From Verrucomicrobiota bacterium (GTDB taxonomy: Bacteria; Verrucomicrobiota; Verrucomicrobiia; Opitutales; Puniceicoccaceae), in NCBI GenBank assembly GCA_038744685.1, contig JBCDMB010000005.1:62001-126000 (forward strand): a DNA stretch of 64,000 nt, given 5' to 3'. Positions 34,950-43,492 of this stretch are shown piece by piece (positions within the stretch are counted from its first letter, which is position 1; the number at the start of each line of letters is the position of its first letter). Made by a program: the position numbers and the translations under genes. Below the pieces are notes generated by a model. The model was not told the origin of the DNA, did no database searches, and saw nothing but the letters and a program-made list of their open reading frames with translations.

Positions 34950-36137
34950 CTACCCTCCATCCGAGCTTTCCTTAACCTCCTCAGCGTTGATCCAGCGATC
35001 CAGATACTTTTCGCGCAGCAGGCGCCAGGCAACGACGAAGAATGCGGTGAGTGGTATCGCGAGTATCATACCGAGGATACCGCCGAGAGCAGTTCCCCAG
35101 AAAAAGATCGCGATGATAATGGTCAGGGGATGGAGGCCCGTCTTGTCACCCATAATTCTAGGGGTAAGGAAATAGCCTTCGATCATCTGAACCGCTACGA
35201 AGATCGCCAACCCAATACCGGCAAGGACGGGTCCACCTTCCGGCTGAAACCAGGCGATCGGAAGCACGGTCGCCAGACCGATCATCGTTCCAAAGTAGGG
35301 AATGATGTTCAGAAGGCCGATCATCATTCCGAGCGGGAATCCGAAGTTTATCCCAGCAATGGAGAAACCAGTTCCCAGGAGCACCCCCATGATAAGTCCA
35401 ATCAGGATCTGCCCGCGGAAAAATGCCTCCATGCTGTGGGCAAAATGGGTGCCGAGGAAAATGAGGTCTTCTCGAATGTCGGACTGCACCCATGAGAGCT
35501 GCTTTTTCACCCCCTCCTTTTTGTCTCCCCGCGCATTGAGAAAGAAAAAGGCGTACACAGGAATAATTGCCAGTCCAGCACCGATCGCGATGATTGAGCC
35601 GGCATAGGCTCCAACCTTTGAAAAGGCGGGTCCGAGGAGCTGAGGGAGATTGCCAAGCTGGGCCTGCAAGTTTTCCGTCCAATCCGCGACCTTATCCTTC
35701 CCAATGGTTGAATTCAGGTACTCCATCAACTGGGGGAATCGGTCGAGTAGGGCGGTCTGCAGCCGCTCAATAATGGATGGAAGGGCGCGAACGAAATTCA
35801 GGGTTTGTTCGACGAGAAGAGGAACGGCGAATCCGAGAATGGCCACTAGGGCGAGAACCACCAGGGCATACAGAACGATGATACTGCCGAGTCGGCTCAT
35901 TTTCACCTTGTTCTCAAGGAGTCCAACAACAGGCTGGAGGAGCATTGCGAGAATTCCGGCCACGGCCAGCGGCCAAATGACGCCCGAAAACTTGCTTACA
36001 AAAAGATTGAGGAGATCAAAAAGTGCGTAAAGAAGAGCCCCGATTACGAATACAGAGAGTCCGGCCAGAGCGGTGGTTACTAACCTGCGTTGAAGCGGGC
36101 TGAGCCAAAAATTGGAGGGATGCTTTTCGTCTGGCAT
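34950..36137 (-). CDS. AI-2E family (PerM-like) membrane transporter
   Basis: 395 residues with seven to eight hydrophobic segments arranged as in the PerM/YdiK/TqsA family: two early helices (TALAGLSVFVIGALLYAL, IWPLAVAGILAMLLQPVV), a long amphipathic stretch with SIIERLQTALLDRF, and the C-terminal pairs MGVLLGTGFSIAG, GMMIGLLNIIPYFGTMIG and LTIIIAIFFWGTALGGILGMIL. Family members export autoinducer-2 or act as Na+/H+ antiporters; the substrate cannot be told. It has no adjacent quorum-sensing gene. Confidence 0.88.
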   Translation of the reverse strand: MPDEKHPSNFWLSPLQRRLVTTALAGLSVFVIGALLYALFDLLNLFVSKFSGVIWPLAVAGILAMLLQPVVGLLENKVKMSRLGSIIVLYALVVLALVAILGFAVPLLVEQTLNFVRALPSIIERLQTALLDRFPQLMEYLNSTIGKDKVADWTENLQAQLGNLPQLLGPAFSKVGAYAGSIIAIGAGLAIIPVYAFFFLNARGDKKEGVKKQLSWVQSDIREDLIFLGTHFAHSMEAFFRGQILIGLIMGVLLGTGFSIAGINFGFPLGMMIGLLNIIPYFGTMIGLATVLPIAWFQPEGGPVLAGIGLAIFVAVQMIEGYFLTPRIMGDKTGLHPLTIIIAIFFWGTALGGILGMILAIPLTAFFVVAWRLLREKYLDRWINAEEVKESSDGG

Positions 36138-36386
36138 CCAACGAAGGTTGAAGGATCAATGATGGCTAGCCAAGGCGAAAGAACGGACTCCTGCACCTCT
36201 TCCCTGCAGTGGTTCAGTGGCCGATCGGAAGTGGAGTTTTCGTGAATCGGACTTTGTTCAAAAAATCTTGAACAAACCTTCTTTTTTGACTGAAATTGGC
36301 GGTTCTGTGCAGGGATCACCCCCACGCCAGCTTCTGACGAATTACCCTAACAGTTATTGGGCATCCCAACCGAGGACTCGCCCAAG

Positions 36387-36397
36387 GGCGGTAGCGT
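36387..36397 (+). promoter_or_regulatory. ops-like 11-mer
   Basis: GGCGGTAGCGT equals the core of the enterobacterial ops element, where RfaH is loaded onto RNA polymerase in long polysaccharide operons. It is about 96 bp before the GbsR-type gene and 2.5 kb before the first glycosyltransferase. It may be chance; no RfaH/NusG paralogue is in the window. The rest of the 355-bp gap (36138-36492) includes a GTTCAA...TTGAAC dyad at 36256-36273. Confidence 0.25.
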
Positions 36398-36462
36398 ACC
36401 AGAAAGTTTTCTCGTGTGCGGAAAGGTCGCTTTAGCACCTGTTTTGGAAATCAGGAGCCCTC

Positions 36463-36474
36463 TGTGTTAACACA
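36463..36474. promoter_or_regulatory. Perfect palindrome upstream of the GbsR-type gene
   Basis: TGTGTTAACACA lies 18 bp before the ATG at 36493, in the position of an autoregulatory operator. GbsR/MarR proteins bind short inverted repeats as dimers; binding here is inference. Confidence 0.4.
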
Positions 36475-36492
36475 ATATCTCTTCTCTACTCT

Positions 36493-36963
36493 ATGAACTC
36501 ATGGGAGAAAAAAATGGTTGATCTCGGAGTTGCGGGGGCGAACGCGTTCTCGCTGCCGAAGTCTGTTGGCTCTATTTTCGGCCTTCTTTTTGCAAGTCCG
36601 TATCCGCTAGGGCTAGATGACCTGGTGCAAAAGTTAGAGATTTCGAAAGGTTCGGCCTCCATGGGTCTGAACTATCTACGGAAGATAGGTGCGATTCGAG
36701 ACGTCGATCTACCGGATAGTCGCCGCACCACCTATGAGCCGGAGCTTTCGCTCCGGCGTTTGCTGGACGGCATTTTGCAGGCGACCATTCTACCTCACTT
36801 AAAAGATTCTGGAGAGCGGTTGGATGAGTTGCAGGAGGCACTCTCTGCCATTGAGGGAGAGGACCGGCTGATCTTGGAAAAGCGCTTGAAGACTCTGAGA
36901 TCGTGGCGGAAGAAAGGCCAGACGCTGGCCCCGGTGGCCTCACAGTTTTTAGGGAGAAGGTAG
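36493..36963 (+). CDS. GbsR/MarR-family transcriptional regulator
   Basis: 156 residues with a winged helix-turn-helix of the GbsR type: SIFGLLFASPYPLGLDDLVQKLEISKGSASMGLNYLRKIGAI, followed by a wing RRTTYEPELSL and a C-terminal helical dimerisation part. GbsR-type proteins control osmoprotectant genes in Bacillus, and many homologues in other phyla have unknown targets. No transporter or betaine gene is near; its neighbours are the PEP-CTERM protease and the polysaccharide locus, so a link to envelope or extracellular matrix genes is possible but unproven. Confidence 0.85.
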   Translation: MNSWEKKMVDLGVAGANAFSLPKSVGSIFGLLFASPYPLGLDDLVQKLEISKGSASMGLNYLRKIGAIRDVDLPDSRRTTYEPELSLRRLLDGILQATILPHLKDSGERLDELQEALSAIEGEDRLILEKRLKTLRSWRKKGQTLAPVASQFLGRR

Positions 36964-37207
36964 GATTGGTCTGAATCGAGTCGAACGCTGAGCACTCTGC
37001 TCTTTATTGAAGGGCCAATCCTTCCTTCGGCGACAATTAAACTCAGTTCGGTTGACGAACCAAAACCGTTGACTTCCAAAGTAACAGTAGACTTTACAAC
37101 ATTGAAAATGAGTGGCCAAATCGTAATTGACTGATCACGTTTCACCGTTCTCGATTTCAACTAAATGATACTCCTGAGAACAAAATGTGAGAGCGCCTGG
37201 TAAAGTG

Positions 37208-38131
37208 ATGAAAAGCCTTACTACAGTGCTAGTTGTTGCCTCTTTAGTCCTTCAGACTGCTGAGGGGATGATTCACTTCAACCAGCTAAGCTCGGACCCG
37301 GTGATCATCTCTTCGCCGACAGGAGCGTACGCGGATAGTGGGTGGCAGTGGCAAGGCGATTGGGGAAATGGCAATGGCACGATCGTTTCCCCGAATCAGA
37401 TCCTTACAGCGAACCACTTCTCCGCAACCTCATTCGTTTTTAACGGCAACAGCTATGATCAGGTTTCATCGGTGACCACCGGGGATATGAAGCTCGTCAC
37501 CCTCGACACCTCCGTTCACGGAGACTTTTCTTCCTGGGCATCGTTTTATAGGGGAAGCTCTGAGGTCGGGGAAGAGTTTACTGTGTTTGGGCAGGGACGG
37601 GCCCGTGGGTCGGAAGTCAATCTCTCCGGAGATCTCAAGGGCTGGCGTTACGGCACTGACGGCACCAGACGTTGGGGAACGAACGTGGTGGATTCCGTCT
37701 TTAATGCCTCAGTTGGGCCTTTGCTGGTTGCAGACTTCGACTCTTCCGGGGGCACTACCTACGAAACGCATCTGGCAACATGGGACTCCGGGGGAGGATC
37801 CTTCATTGAAGTCGACGGGGAGTGGCTTCTGATTGGGGTGAACTTTGCAGTCGACGCGTTTTTCAACACCTCTCCGACTGACACTGGTAGATTCCAAGCC
37901 GCTCTTTTTGACATAGGAGGCTATTACCTCGGCTCAGATGCCAATGGTTGGACCTTCACCGCGGACCTTCCGCTCGTTGACGTTCCCAGCCGGTTCTACA
38001 TGCACCGAGTGTCGGAATATGAAACGTGGCTCGACAACAACATTGTAATTCCGGAGCCGAGCCAGCTGGCCTTGGTAACGGGGCTTATTGCGATGTGTTT
38101 TATTGTTCGAAGGCGCAACCGACAAACGTAA
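37208..38131 (+). CDS. PEP-CTERM trypsin-like serine protease
   Basis: 307 residues from ATG 37208 (a GTG seven codons before is less likely). Signal peptide KSLTTVLVVASLVLQTAEG. The catalytic triad of the chymotrypsin fold can be read: His in QILTANHF, Asp in DMKLVTLD, and Ser in WDSGGGSFIEVDGEW, followed by LIGVNF. The Gly before Asp-Ser is Trp instead of the usual GDSGG. The C-terminus has IPEPSQLAL, a hydrophobic helix and RRRNRQT, the exosortase-processed sorting signal. It should be a surface-anchored or released protease. It is flanked by a GbsR-type regulator and a long gap. Confidence 0.82.
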   Translation: MKSLTTVLVVASLVLQTAEGMIHFNQLSSDPVIISSPTGAYADSGWQWQGDWGNGNGTIVSPNQILTANHFSATSFVFNGNSYDQVSSVTTGDMKLVTLDTSVHGDFSSWASFYRGSSEVGEEFTVFGQGRARGSEVNLSGDLKGWRYGTDGTRRWGTNVVDSVFNASVGPLLVADFDSSGGTTYETHLATWDSGGGSFIEVDGEWLLIGVNFAVDAFFNTSPTDTGRFQAALFDIGGYYLGSDANGWTFTADLPLVDVPSRFYMHRVSEYETWLDNNIVIPEPSQLALVTGLIAMCFIVRRRNRQT

Positions 38132-38911
38132 GTCGTCCTACTGGGGTAAGTCGCACCCGGCTGCACAAATGCGTGGTCCATACAAACAGATCTTTGGGAG
38201 TTTTTACTAATCCAACATTTCAAGGCAGGCTGTTCCTTTGTGCCGTTGAAGGAGAAAGCGCGCTGAAGTAGATTTTGACTGCCCGACTATCGACTTTCTT
38301 CCGTATTTATACTTCTTAGTGATGCCCCTCCCAATATAGCCTTTGCATAGAAATTTGGACACTATCGGTCTGGCACGGCTTCGGTTCATCTAATCTCCAG
38401 GTAAGCTAATGTATGATGATCTGATGAGTTTACTAAAAATCATACGAAGATTCACTTCGACCAATAGCAGGTCGCGAGCTGAATGCAGTTCTCCTCCTGT
38501 TGAGAAATGAATCTCCAGAGGGCTAGGCTGTGGTATCCTCTTTGGCGCGTTGGATAGACAGGGAAGAGGGTGACTATAAACAAGTTCGAGAATCGCATCG
38601 AAGCCCGCCATGGAGAATGGCTGTAGACTCTTTTTTTCTGAAAAGCATCTCTTTCAAGAATTCTTTGTGGCTTAGGGAAGCTTGCGAAAGATCCCTTCAT
38701 TCGACGGAACCATGTTCTTACTGATGGCAAAGGTATAATTGGGTTCCATCTGAGGGTTGGAGACGTGATGGGTGCTTTCTGGGTGTATCGCGGTGTTGAG
38801 GAGTCACGAATTGTCAAGTTAACAAATTCTAAGTGGAAATAGCGGCAAACTAATAGGGAACTGGAAAACCCTCTCCCAAAGAACATTGCTGCGCCTGCTC
38901 CCTACCCTTCA
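38132..38911. other. 780-bp gap with a possible degenerate coding stretch
   Basis: No intact gene. On the plus strand, one frame from about 38569 to 38840 reads INKFENRIEARHGEWL, two stop codons, then KASLSRILCGLGKLAKDP and, after it, GKGIIGFHLRVGDVMGAFWV ending LTNSKWK. The long in-frame run with two stops suggests a decayed gene, but I cannot name a family. Base composition becomes AT-richer here, at the edge of the polysaccharide locus. Confidence 0.3.
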
Positions 38912-39772
38912 GTGATTAAAAAACCTACTATTTACGTCATCGTTCCTTTGTTCGACCGCTTTGAATTTGTAGAACGCCTACTAAGCCAACTAGCTGCTCA
39001 AAGTTATTCAAATCACAGGCTGGTTCTGATTGATCATGGCCGGAAAAGACTACCACTTGAAATGCGCACGAAAGAAATGATTTATCTTGAAGGCTCCATC
39101 GATGATTGGTGGAGTGGTGCGATTAACATAGGGCTGAGGCACGTATTGGAGGTGCTTAAAGTGCCAGACACAGATTTTATCCTGTTGCAAAATGACGACG
39201 TCATCTTTGGCACTGATTTGCTCTCCGGATTACTCGCTGTGCAAAAAGAAAACAATCGTTCTGTCGTGAGCGCGATTACGATTGAGAGGGGAACTGACCG
39301 AATCCTTGATGGGCACAATTTGCTCAGCTACCTGCAGGGTAAGCATATTAGCCCTCTTCGAGGAAAGTCTTTAGATGAGGTGAATGAAACAAGACTGCAT
39401 GCTGATGTTTTGAAAGGACGAGGAGTTCTTTACCCTGTTCGGGCGGCGCGTGAGATTGGATATACAGACGAAAGATTGCACTATCGTGCAGATCCAGAAT
39501 GGAGCTTCCGAGCTAGGAAAGCAGGTTACGAACTTTTGGTCGTCCCAGAAGTTACAGTAGAAACTGTCTTGGATACACAGGAGGGTGCTCGATGCGGACG
39601 AGGGTTCGAATATTTCAAAGACTTCGTATTTTCCAAACGTAGTACGCAAAATTTGTACTCTGCCAAAGTTTATTTTCAGTTATGTTTTGGCAGTATAGGC
39701 TTCGCATGGCCTTTCTTCGTGCATTCTTTGAGGACGATTCTAATTGGATTCGTGCAATCTTTGAAGGGATGA
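38912..39772 (+). CDS. GT2-family glycosyltransferase
   Basis: 286 residues from a GTG start. GT-A fold: an N-terminal IYVIVPLFDRFEFVERLLSQL, a LVLIDHGR strand, the DxD-like motif FILLQNDDVIFGTDLL, and a domain with ERLHYRADPEWSFRARKAGY that resembles rhamnosyltransferase-type GT2 enzymes (RfbF/WsaF-like). A hydrophobic C-terminal stretch (VYFQLCFGSIGFAWPFF) may bind the membrane. It should add one sugar to the repeat unit. No clear ribosome site is seen before the GTG. It is first in the polysaccharide locus. Confidence 0.82.
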   Translation: MIKKPTIYVIVPLFDRFEFVERLLSQLAAQSYSNHRLVLIDHGRKRLPLEMRTKEMIYLEGSIDDWWSGAINIGLRHVLEVLKVPDTDFILLQNDDVIFGTDLLSGLLAVQKENNRSVVSAITIERGTDRILDGHNLLSYLQGKHISPLRGKSLDEVNETRLHADVLKGRGVLYPVRAAREIGYTDERLHYRADPEWSFRARKAGYELLVVPEVTVETVLDTQEGARCGRGFEYFKDFVFSKRSTQNLYSAKVYFQLCFGSIGFAWPFFVHSLRTILIGFVQSLKG

Positions 39773-40083
39773 TTTCGATCTCCGGAAAGTGTGTCTTGCT
39801 TTGCTAAATTGGTAACAATCTGGTGGGTAGAACGTCCAACGAAGAAGACTCTCTCACGTATCTCAAAAGGCAGCTACATACAGCTTGCTGAAGGAAGGAG
39901 ATAAAAATAATCAAAAGAGTCAAATCTAGCTGCATTGTTTCTTTCTTTTCGTAAAGACGCCGGAAAACCCGGTAGGTTTAACCAAAATTCTCTGAACTAT
40001 AGCCAACCCGAATCGAATCTGTGTTATACGAAATCTAAAGCCTAATCTAAAATAGAAATGATTATATAAAATAATTCGACTAA
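39773..40083. other. AT-rich gap, nothing recognised
   Basis: 311 bp between two glycosyltransferase genes. No open frame of note, no repeat family member and no terminator-like hairpin were seen. A promoter for the GT61-type gene may lie in the AT-rich last 80 bp, but no clear -35/-10 pair was chosen. Confidence 0.5.
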
Positions 40084-40881
40084 ATGAATCCAACTGTATA
40101 CAGTTCCGAAAGAACCTATTTTTTTCGGCTTCACCGTTACGGAACAAAGGTGTACTGCCATTTTCTCAGAGACCACCTGCTCCCTTTGTTTTGCCGTTTC
40201 GTGGATGAGGGAGTGATCTCAAGGGGTAACTATGAACCCAAGAATTTTACGTTATTCACTTCTCGTCGATCTTCCTACTTTGGGATGTATGGAAGCATTA
40301 TTGATCCTAAGAGAGTAAAAGTGCGACGATTCCGAATTCCACAAAAGGCCAAAGTTTTAAATGACTCAAGAATTGTTTTTACGAAAGATCCGAAGACCTA
40401 TCAGCCTTACTTAGAGCATTTTAATGATCATATATTAAATAGGCTTAATTTGAGGGTGAGAGAGAAGAGAATTTGTGTGATCGTAGAAAGAGTGGGAGAA
40501 ACACGTCGGATTGAGAACTTCAATGAGTTTGTAGCCGCTATTCGAACCCTTTGCCTAAGTCTTGATTTGGAAGTGCGGGTAATCAGGGCAGAAGAGCTCA
40601 CTTTTTCAGATCAAGTTACCGTTTGTCGTGAAGCGTCTATGGTGATAGCGATGCACGGCTCCTTTTTAGCAAATGGAGTCTTCTTTCGAGAAGACGCTAC
40701 AGTTGTTGAAATTCTTCCAGCAGGTTTTTCGTATACAGCTTTTCGAGACATCTCCCGTGCAAAGAATTTTTTTCAGTATAATTGCAGCGAACTGGAATGT
40801 CCGATTGCAGGTCGCGACTCGAATTTCAAGATAGACACGGACTTTTTTGTAGAGTGGTTAGGGGACAACCACATATTTTGA
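40084..40881 (+). CDS. GT61-family-like glycosyltransferase
   Basis: 265 residues. The C-terminal half fits the GT61/DUF563 pattern: VIVERVGETRRIENFNEFV, REASMVIAMHGSFLANGVFFREDATVVEILP and YTAFRDISRAKNFFQYNCSE. The N-terminal half is less conserved (YGTKVYCHFLRDHLLPLF). GT61 enzymes include plant xylosyl- and arabinosyltransferases and bacterial capsule enzymes; the sugar is unknown. It is a little shorter than typical GT61 proteins, and the region upstream is AT-rich, so the start may lie elsewhere. It sits in the low-GC part of the locus. Confidence 0.75.
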   Translation: MNPTVYSSERTYFFRLHRYGTKVYCHFLRDHLLPLFCRFVDEGVISRGNYEPKNFTLFTSRRSSYFGMYGSIIDPKRVKVRRFRIPQKAKVLNDSRIVFTKDPKTYQPYLEHFNDHILNRLNLRVREKRICVIVERVGETRRIENFNEFVAAIRTLCLSLDLEVRVIRAEELTFSDQVTVCREASMVIAMHGSFLANGVFFREDATVVEILPAGFSYTAFRDISRAKNFFQYNCSELECPIAGRDSNFKIDTDFFVEWLGDNHIF

Positions 40882-40982
40882 TTAGATAGAGATTAATAAA
40901 GTAATGACCCTTAGTAGAACTGACATTACGATAAAACGATTTACATAGGTCGCTAAAAATCCCACTCAATATATAAAATAGT

Positions 40983-41840
40983 GTGAAAATAAGAAAACGA
41001 CTTTTCTTCTTACACATTCCGAAAGCGGCTGGCACTACCTTCAAGGAAGTGCTCTACAAGCAGTATCCATTGAATCAGATTGCATGGATTGACGGTAGTC
41101 ACCATGAAGAATCGGTCCGTAGGCTAAAGCGTCTTGGTCCAGATCAGCGAAACAGCTATCGGTGTATAATGGGACACCTTCAATATGGCTTGCATACTGA
41201 CTTCGAGGGTGAGTTTGGTTATGTGACGTTTCTCCGTGAGCCTGTAGCCAGAACAGTTTCGACATATTTTCATATACTTGAGAACTCTCCGCATCACGTC
41301 CACCATAGAGCCTTAAAAAGTGGTGAGGTATCATTGGAGAAATTTGTTTCGGATCGGTTTTCTGATGAAACCAGAAATCTGCAAGTTCGTTGGATCAGTG
41401 GAGAGCCTAAGGCTGACCACTCGAGTCTCGCTCAAGCGAAGGAAAATATTGAACGAGATTTTGTGTTCGCGGGAATCAGTGAAGAGTTTGACAAATCCGT
41501 GGTAGCGTTTGCCGATGTTGTTGGATTCGAGAAGCCACTCTTCTATTCTCGTAAGAACGAAGGCGTCTACAATCAGAGAACTTTGGATTCGAGAGTGAGG
41601 AAACTCATTGAAGAAGAAAACGCTCTGGACATGGAGCTCTACGAATGGGTTAAAGCAAAGGTGGATCAGTGTGATATAGGGTCTAGGTCTGATATTCGAG
41701 AAAAGGTAGCCGCACAACGGGCTGCCAACCAAAGATACAATCAGCGGCGGGCCCGTTTAAAAAACATCTATTACATTTACGAGGCAATTATTTGGAAGCG
41801 CCTCCAACGAAATAATCCTTTAATCGTAAGAGACATCTAG
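40983..41840 (+). CDS. Carbohydrate sulfotransferase (Sulfotransfer_2 family)
   Basis: 285 residues from GTG. The 5'-phosphosulfate loop is LFFLHIPKAAGTTFKEVL and the 3'-phosphate region is VTFLREPVARTVSTYFHI, both characteristic of the Golgi-type HexNAc/heparan sulfotransferase family. A C-terminal basic helix follows (RAANQRYNQRRARLKN). It transfers sulfate from PAPS to a sugar, so the polysaccharide or a precursor may be sulfated. PAPS synthesis genes are not here. It is 100 bp downstream of the GT61-type gene. Confidence 0.88.
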   Translation: MKIRKRLFFLHIPKAAGTTFKEVLYKQYPLNQIAWIDGSHHEESVRRLKRLGPDQRNSYRCIMGHLQYGLHTDFEGEFGYVTFLREPVARTVSTYFHILENSPHHVHHRALKSGEVSLEKFVSDRFSDETRNLQVRWISGEPKADHSSLAQAKENIERDFVFAGISEEFDKSVVAFADVVGFEKPLFYSRKNEGVYNQRTLDSRVRKLIEEENALDMELYEWVKAKVDQCDIGSRSDIREKVAAQRAANQRYNQRRARLKNIYYIYEAIIWKRLQRNNPLIVRDI

Positions 41841-41965
41841 TCGTGCCGTTTTATGAAAAGTTCTTGTTCGCACAACAACTTGAAAGCCGTAAGACAATGC
41901 TAATAAGACGCCCCTGAAATTGTCGTAAGTATTTGAATGTCTGATACTTTTATCTGGTATTGTGG

Positions 41966-43376
41966 ATTAGTTCCGACGAGAATAACGCTGAAAAGCGCAA
42001 AGAACTGGCCGGAACTCAAATGAAGTCAAAGAAGCAAAACGAACCGACAAACGATCGATTCCTTCAACGCCTGGATCTGATGTGTGATCCCTGTTAGTAT
42101 CTTGTAAGGCTCTCGGAAGTGATCCCATGGGAGAGTTTTGAGAAAGAGTTCGAAGGGCTGTATTCAAAGGAAGGTCGACCTGCGAAACCGATTCGATTGA
42201 TGGTTGGGTTACTGCTTTTAAAGCAACTAGAGAACCTGTCCGATGAGCGGGTTTGTGAGATCTGGCGGAGGGACTGTTACATGCAGTACTTTTGTGGAGA
42301 GGATTTCTTCCGTTGGGACTGTCCGTGCGATCCGACGGAGTTGGTCTACTTCCGCAAGCGGATCGGCGAGAAGGTAGTTGAGAAGATCCTTGCGATGAGC
42401 ATAGAACTGCACCGGGAAGAGGCAGAGAAAGAAGACGAAGTAGTTGCCGATACAACGGTGCAGGAGGCCAAAATAACGTATCCGACTAATACGAAGATGC
42501 GCCGGAAGATTATCGAGAAGATGTGGTCTATGGGGGAAGAGGCCGGAATTGTTCCTATGCGCGGACGGTTCCTAAGCTACTGGCTACGTTGAGAACCCGC
42601 TCTAACCGCATGGTGAAGCCCAGACGGAAGGCAGAGGAAAAAACTGAAAACGCTGGCAGGTCGTCTGATACGGGAGTTTAGGAGGAAAGCATCTTCGGGA
42701 TGGTCGATAATTTACGAGGAGGAACTAGATTTTTGTGAGAAGGTCCTCCGGCAGGGGCGAACCTATAAAGGCAAGATCTACAGCCTTCACGATCCGGGTG
42801 TTCTTTGCATTGCCAAGGGGGAGGCGCACAAGAAATACGAGTTTGGCAGCAAAGCCTCTGTGGTGATGTTGGCCAAGAGCGGAGTGATCGTAGGAGCACA
42901 GAGTTACGATGAGAATCTTTACGATGGTGATACTCTCGATTCTGCCCTTTGGCAGGTGAAAAAGATCACCGGCAACTGGCCCCGCAAACGTCTGGTCGAC
43001 AAAGGCTACCGAGGACGGCCTAAGGTGGTCGATACGAAGATCGAGCTGCCGAAATCACTACCCAAATATCTGACTGCTTACGAGAAGACAAAAGAACGAA
43101 AACGAAGAGAGCAGAAGATCAGCAATTTAACCTGTGATCGGACACCTTAAAAACGATTATCGAATGACCCGTTGCTTCCTCAAAGGTAGTTTGGGGGCCA
43201 GTCAGAATGTAATGCTCGCTGCCGCGGCATGGAACCTACGAGAGTGTATTCTTTTTGGCGTGATTTACAGCCTTATGCAAAAGATCAAACGATTACTGAT
43301 ACGGATGCTTGGACATCATCCAACTCTCTCACCGTGCCTCAGTGTCTCTGTGTGAGGTTTTTCAGGGTCGACTAAT
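41966..43376 (+). mobile_element. Degenerate IS5-family insertion sequence
   Basis: About 1.4 kb inserted between the sulfotransferase and the glycosyltransferase genes. The body is a broken IS5-type transposase. The edges carry similar inverted sequences: ATTAGTTCCGAC then CTGAAAA on the left, and, read inward from the right, ATTAGTCGAC then CTGAAAA. An indel separates the two parts on the left arm, so the ends are approximate. A target duplication could not be defined. The element probably cannot move by itself. Confidence 0.65.
42020..43355 (+). pseudogene. IS5-family transposase, broken by stop and frameshifts
   Basis: Pieces of one IS5-type DDE transposase in order. The N-terminal part from ATG 42020 (MKSKKQNEPTND) meets a TAG in DPC-stop-YLVRLSEVIPWESFE. 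The frame then continues with RPAKPIRLMVGLLLLKQLENLSDE, DEVVADTTVQEAKITYPTNT (first catalytic Asp). A frameshift near 42570 leads to RTVPKLLATLRTRSNRM. A second returns to KKLKTLAGRLIREF, then SLHDPGVLCIAKGEAHKKYEFGSK, DGDTLDSALWQVKKITG and KGYRGRPKV. A third leads to IIGHLKNDYRMTRC and LAAAAWNLRE. One stop and about three frameshifts make it inactive. Confidence 0.8.
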
Positions 43377-43492
43377 TTATTGGCTGTCAGAGATTTGCGA
43401 GAATTTGTTCCGAGGACAAGCTTCGAAGTCGTCGACAGGCGAGCGTGTGGCTTTGTTTTCGGTTGACGTCTTTTGACCGAACTCGATCAGAA

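Noticed and set aside
38452-38886. Minus-strand frame of 144 codons
   Set aside because: No family likeness, no ribosome site, and composition unlike nearby genes; probably noise opposite a decayed stretch.
41967-42455. Minus-strand frame of 162 codons
   Set aside because: It is antisense to the IS5-type transposase remnant.
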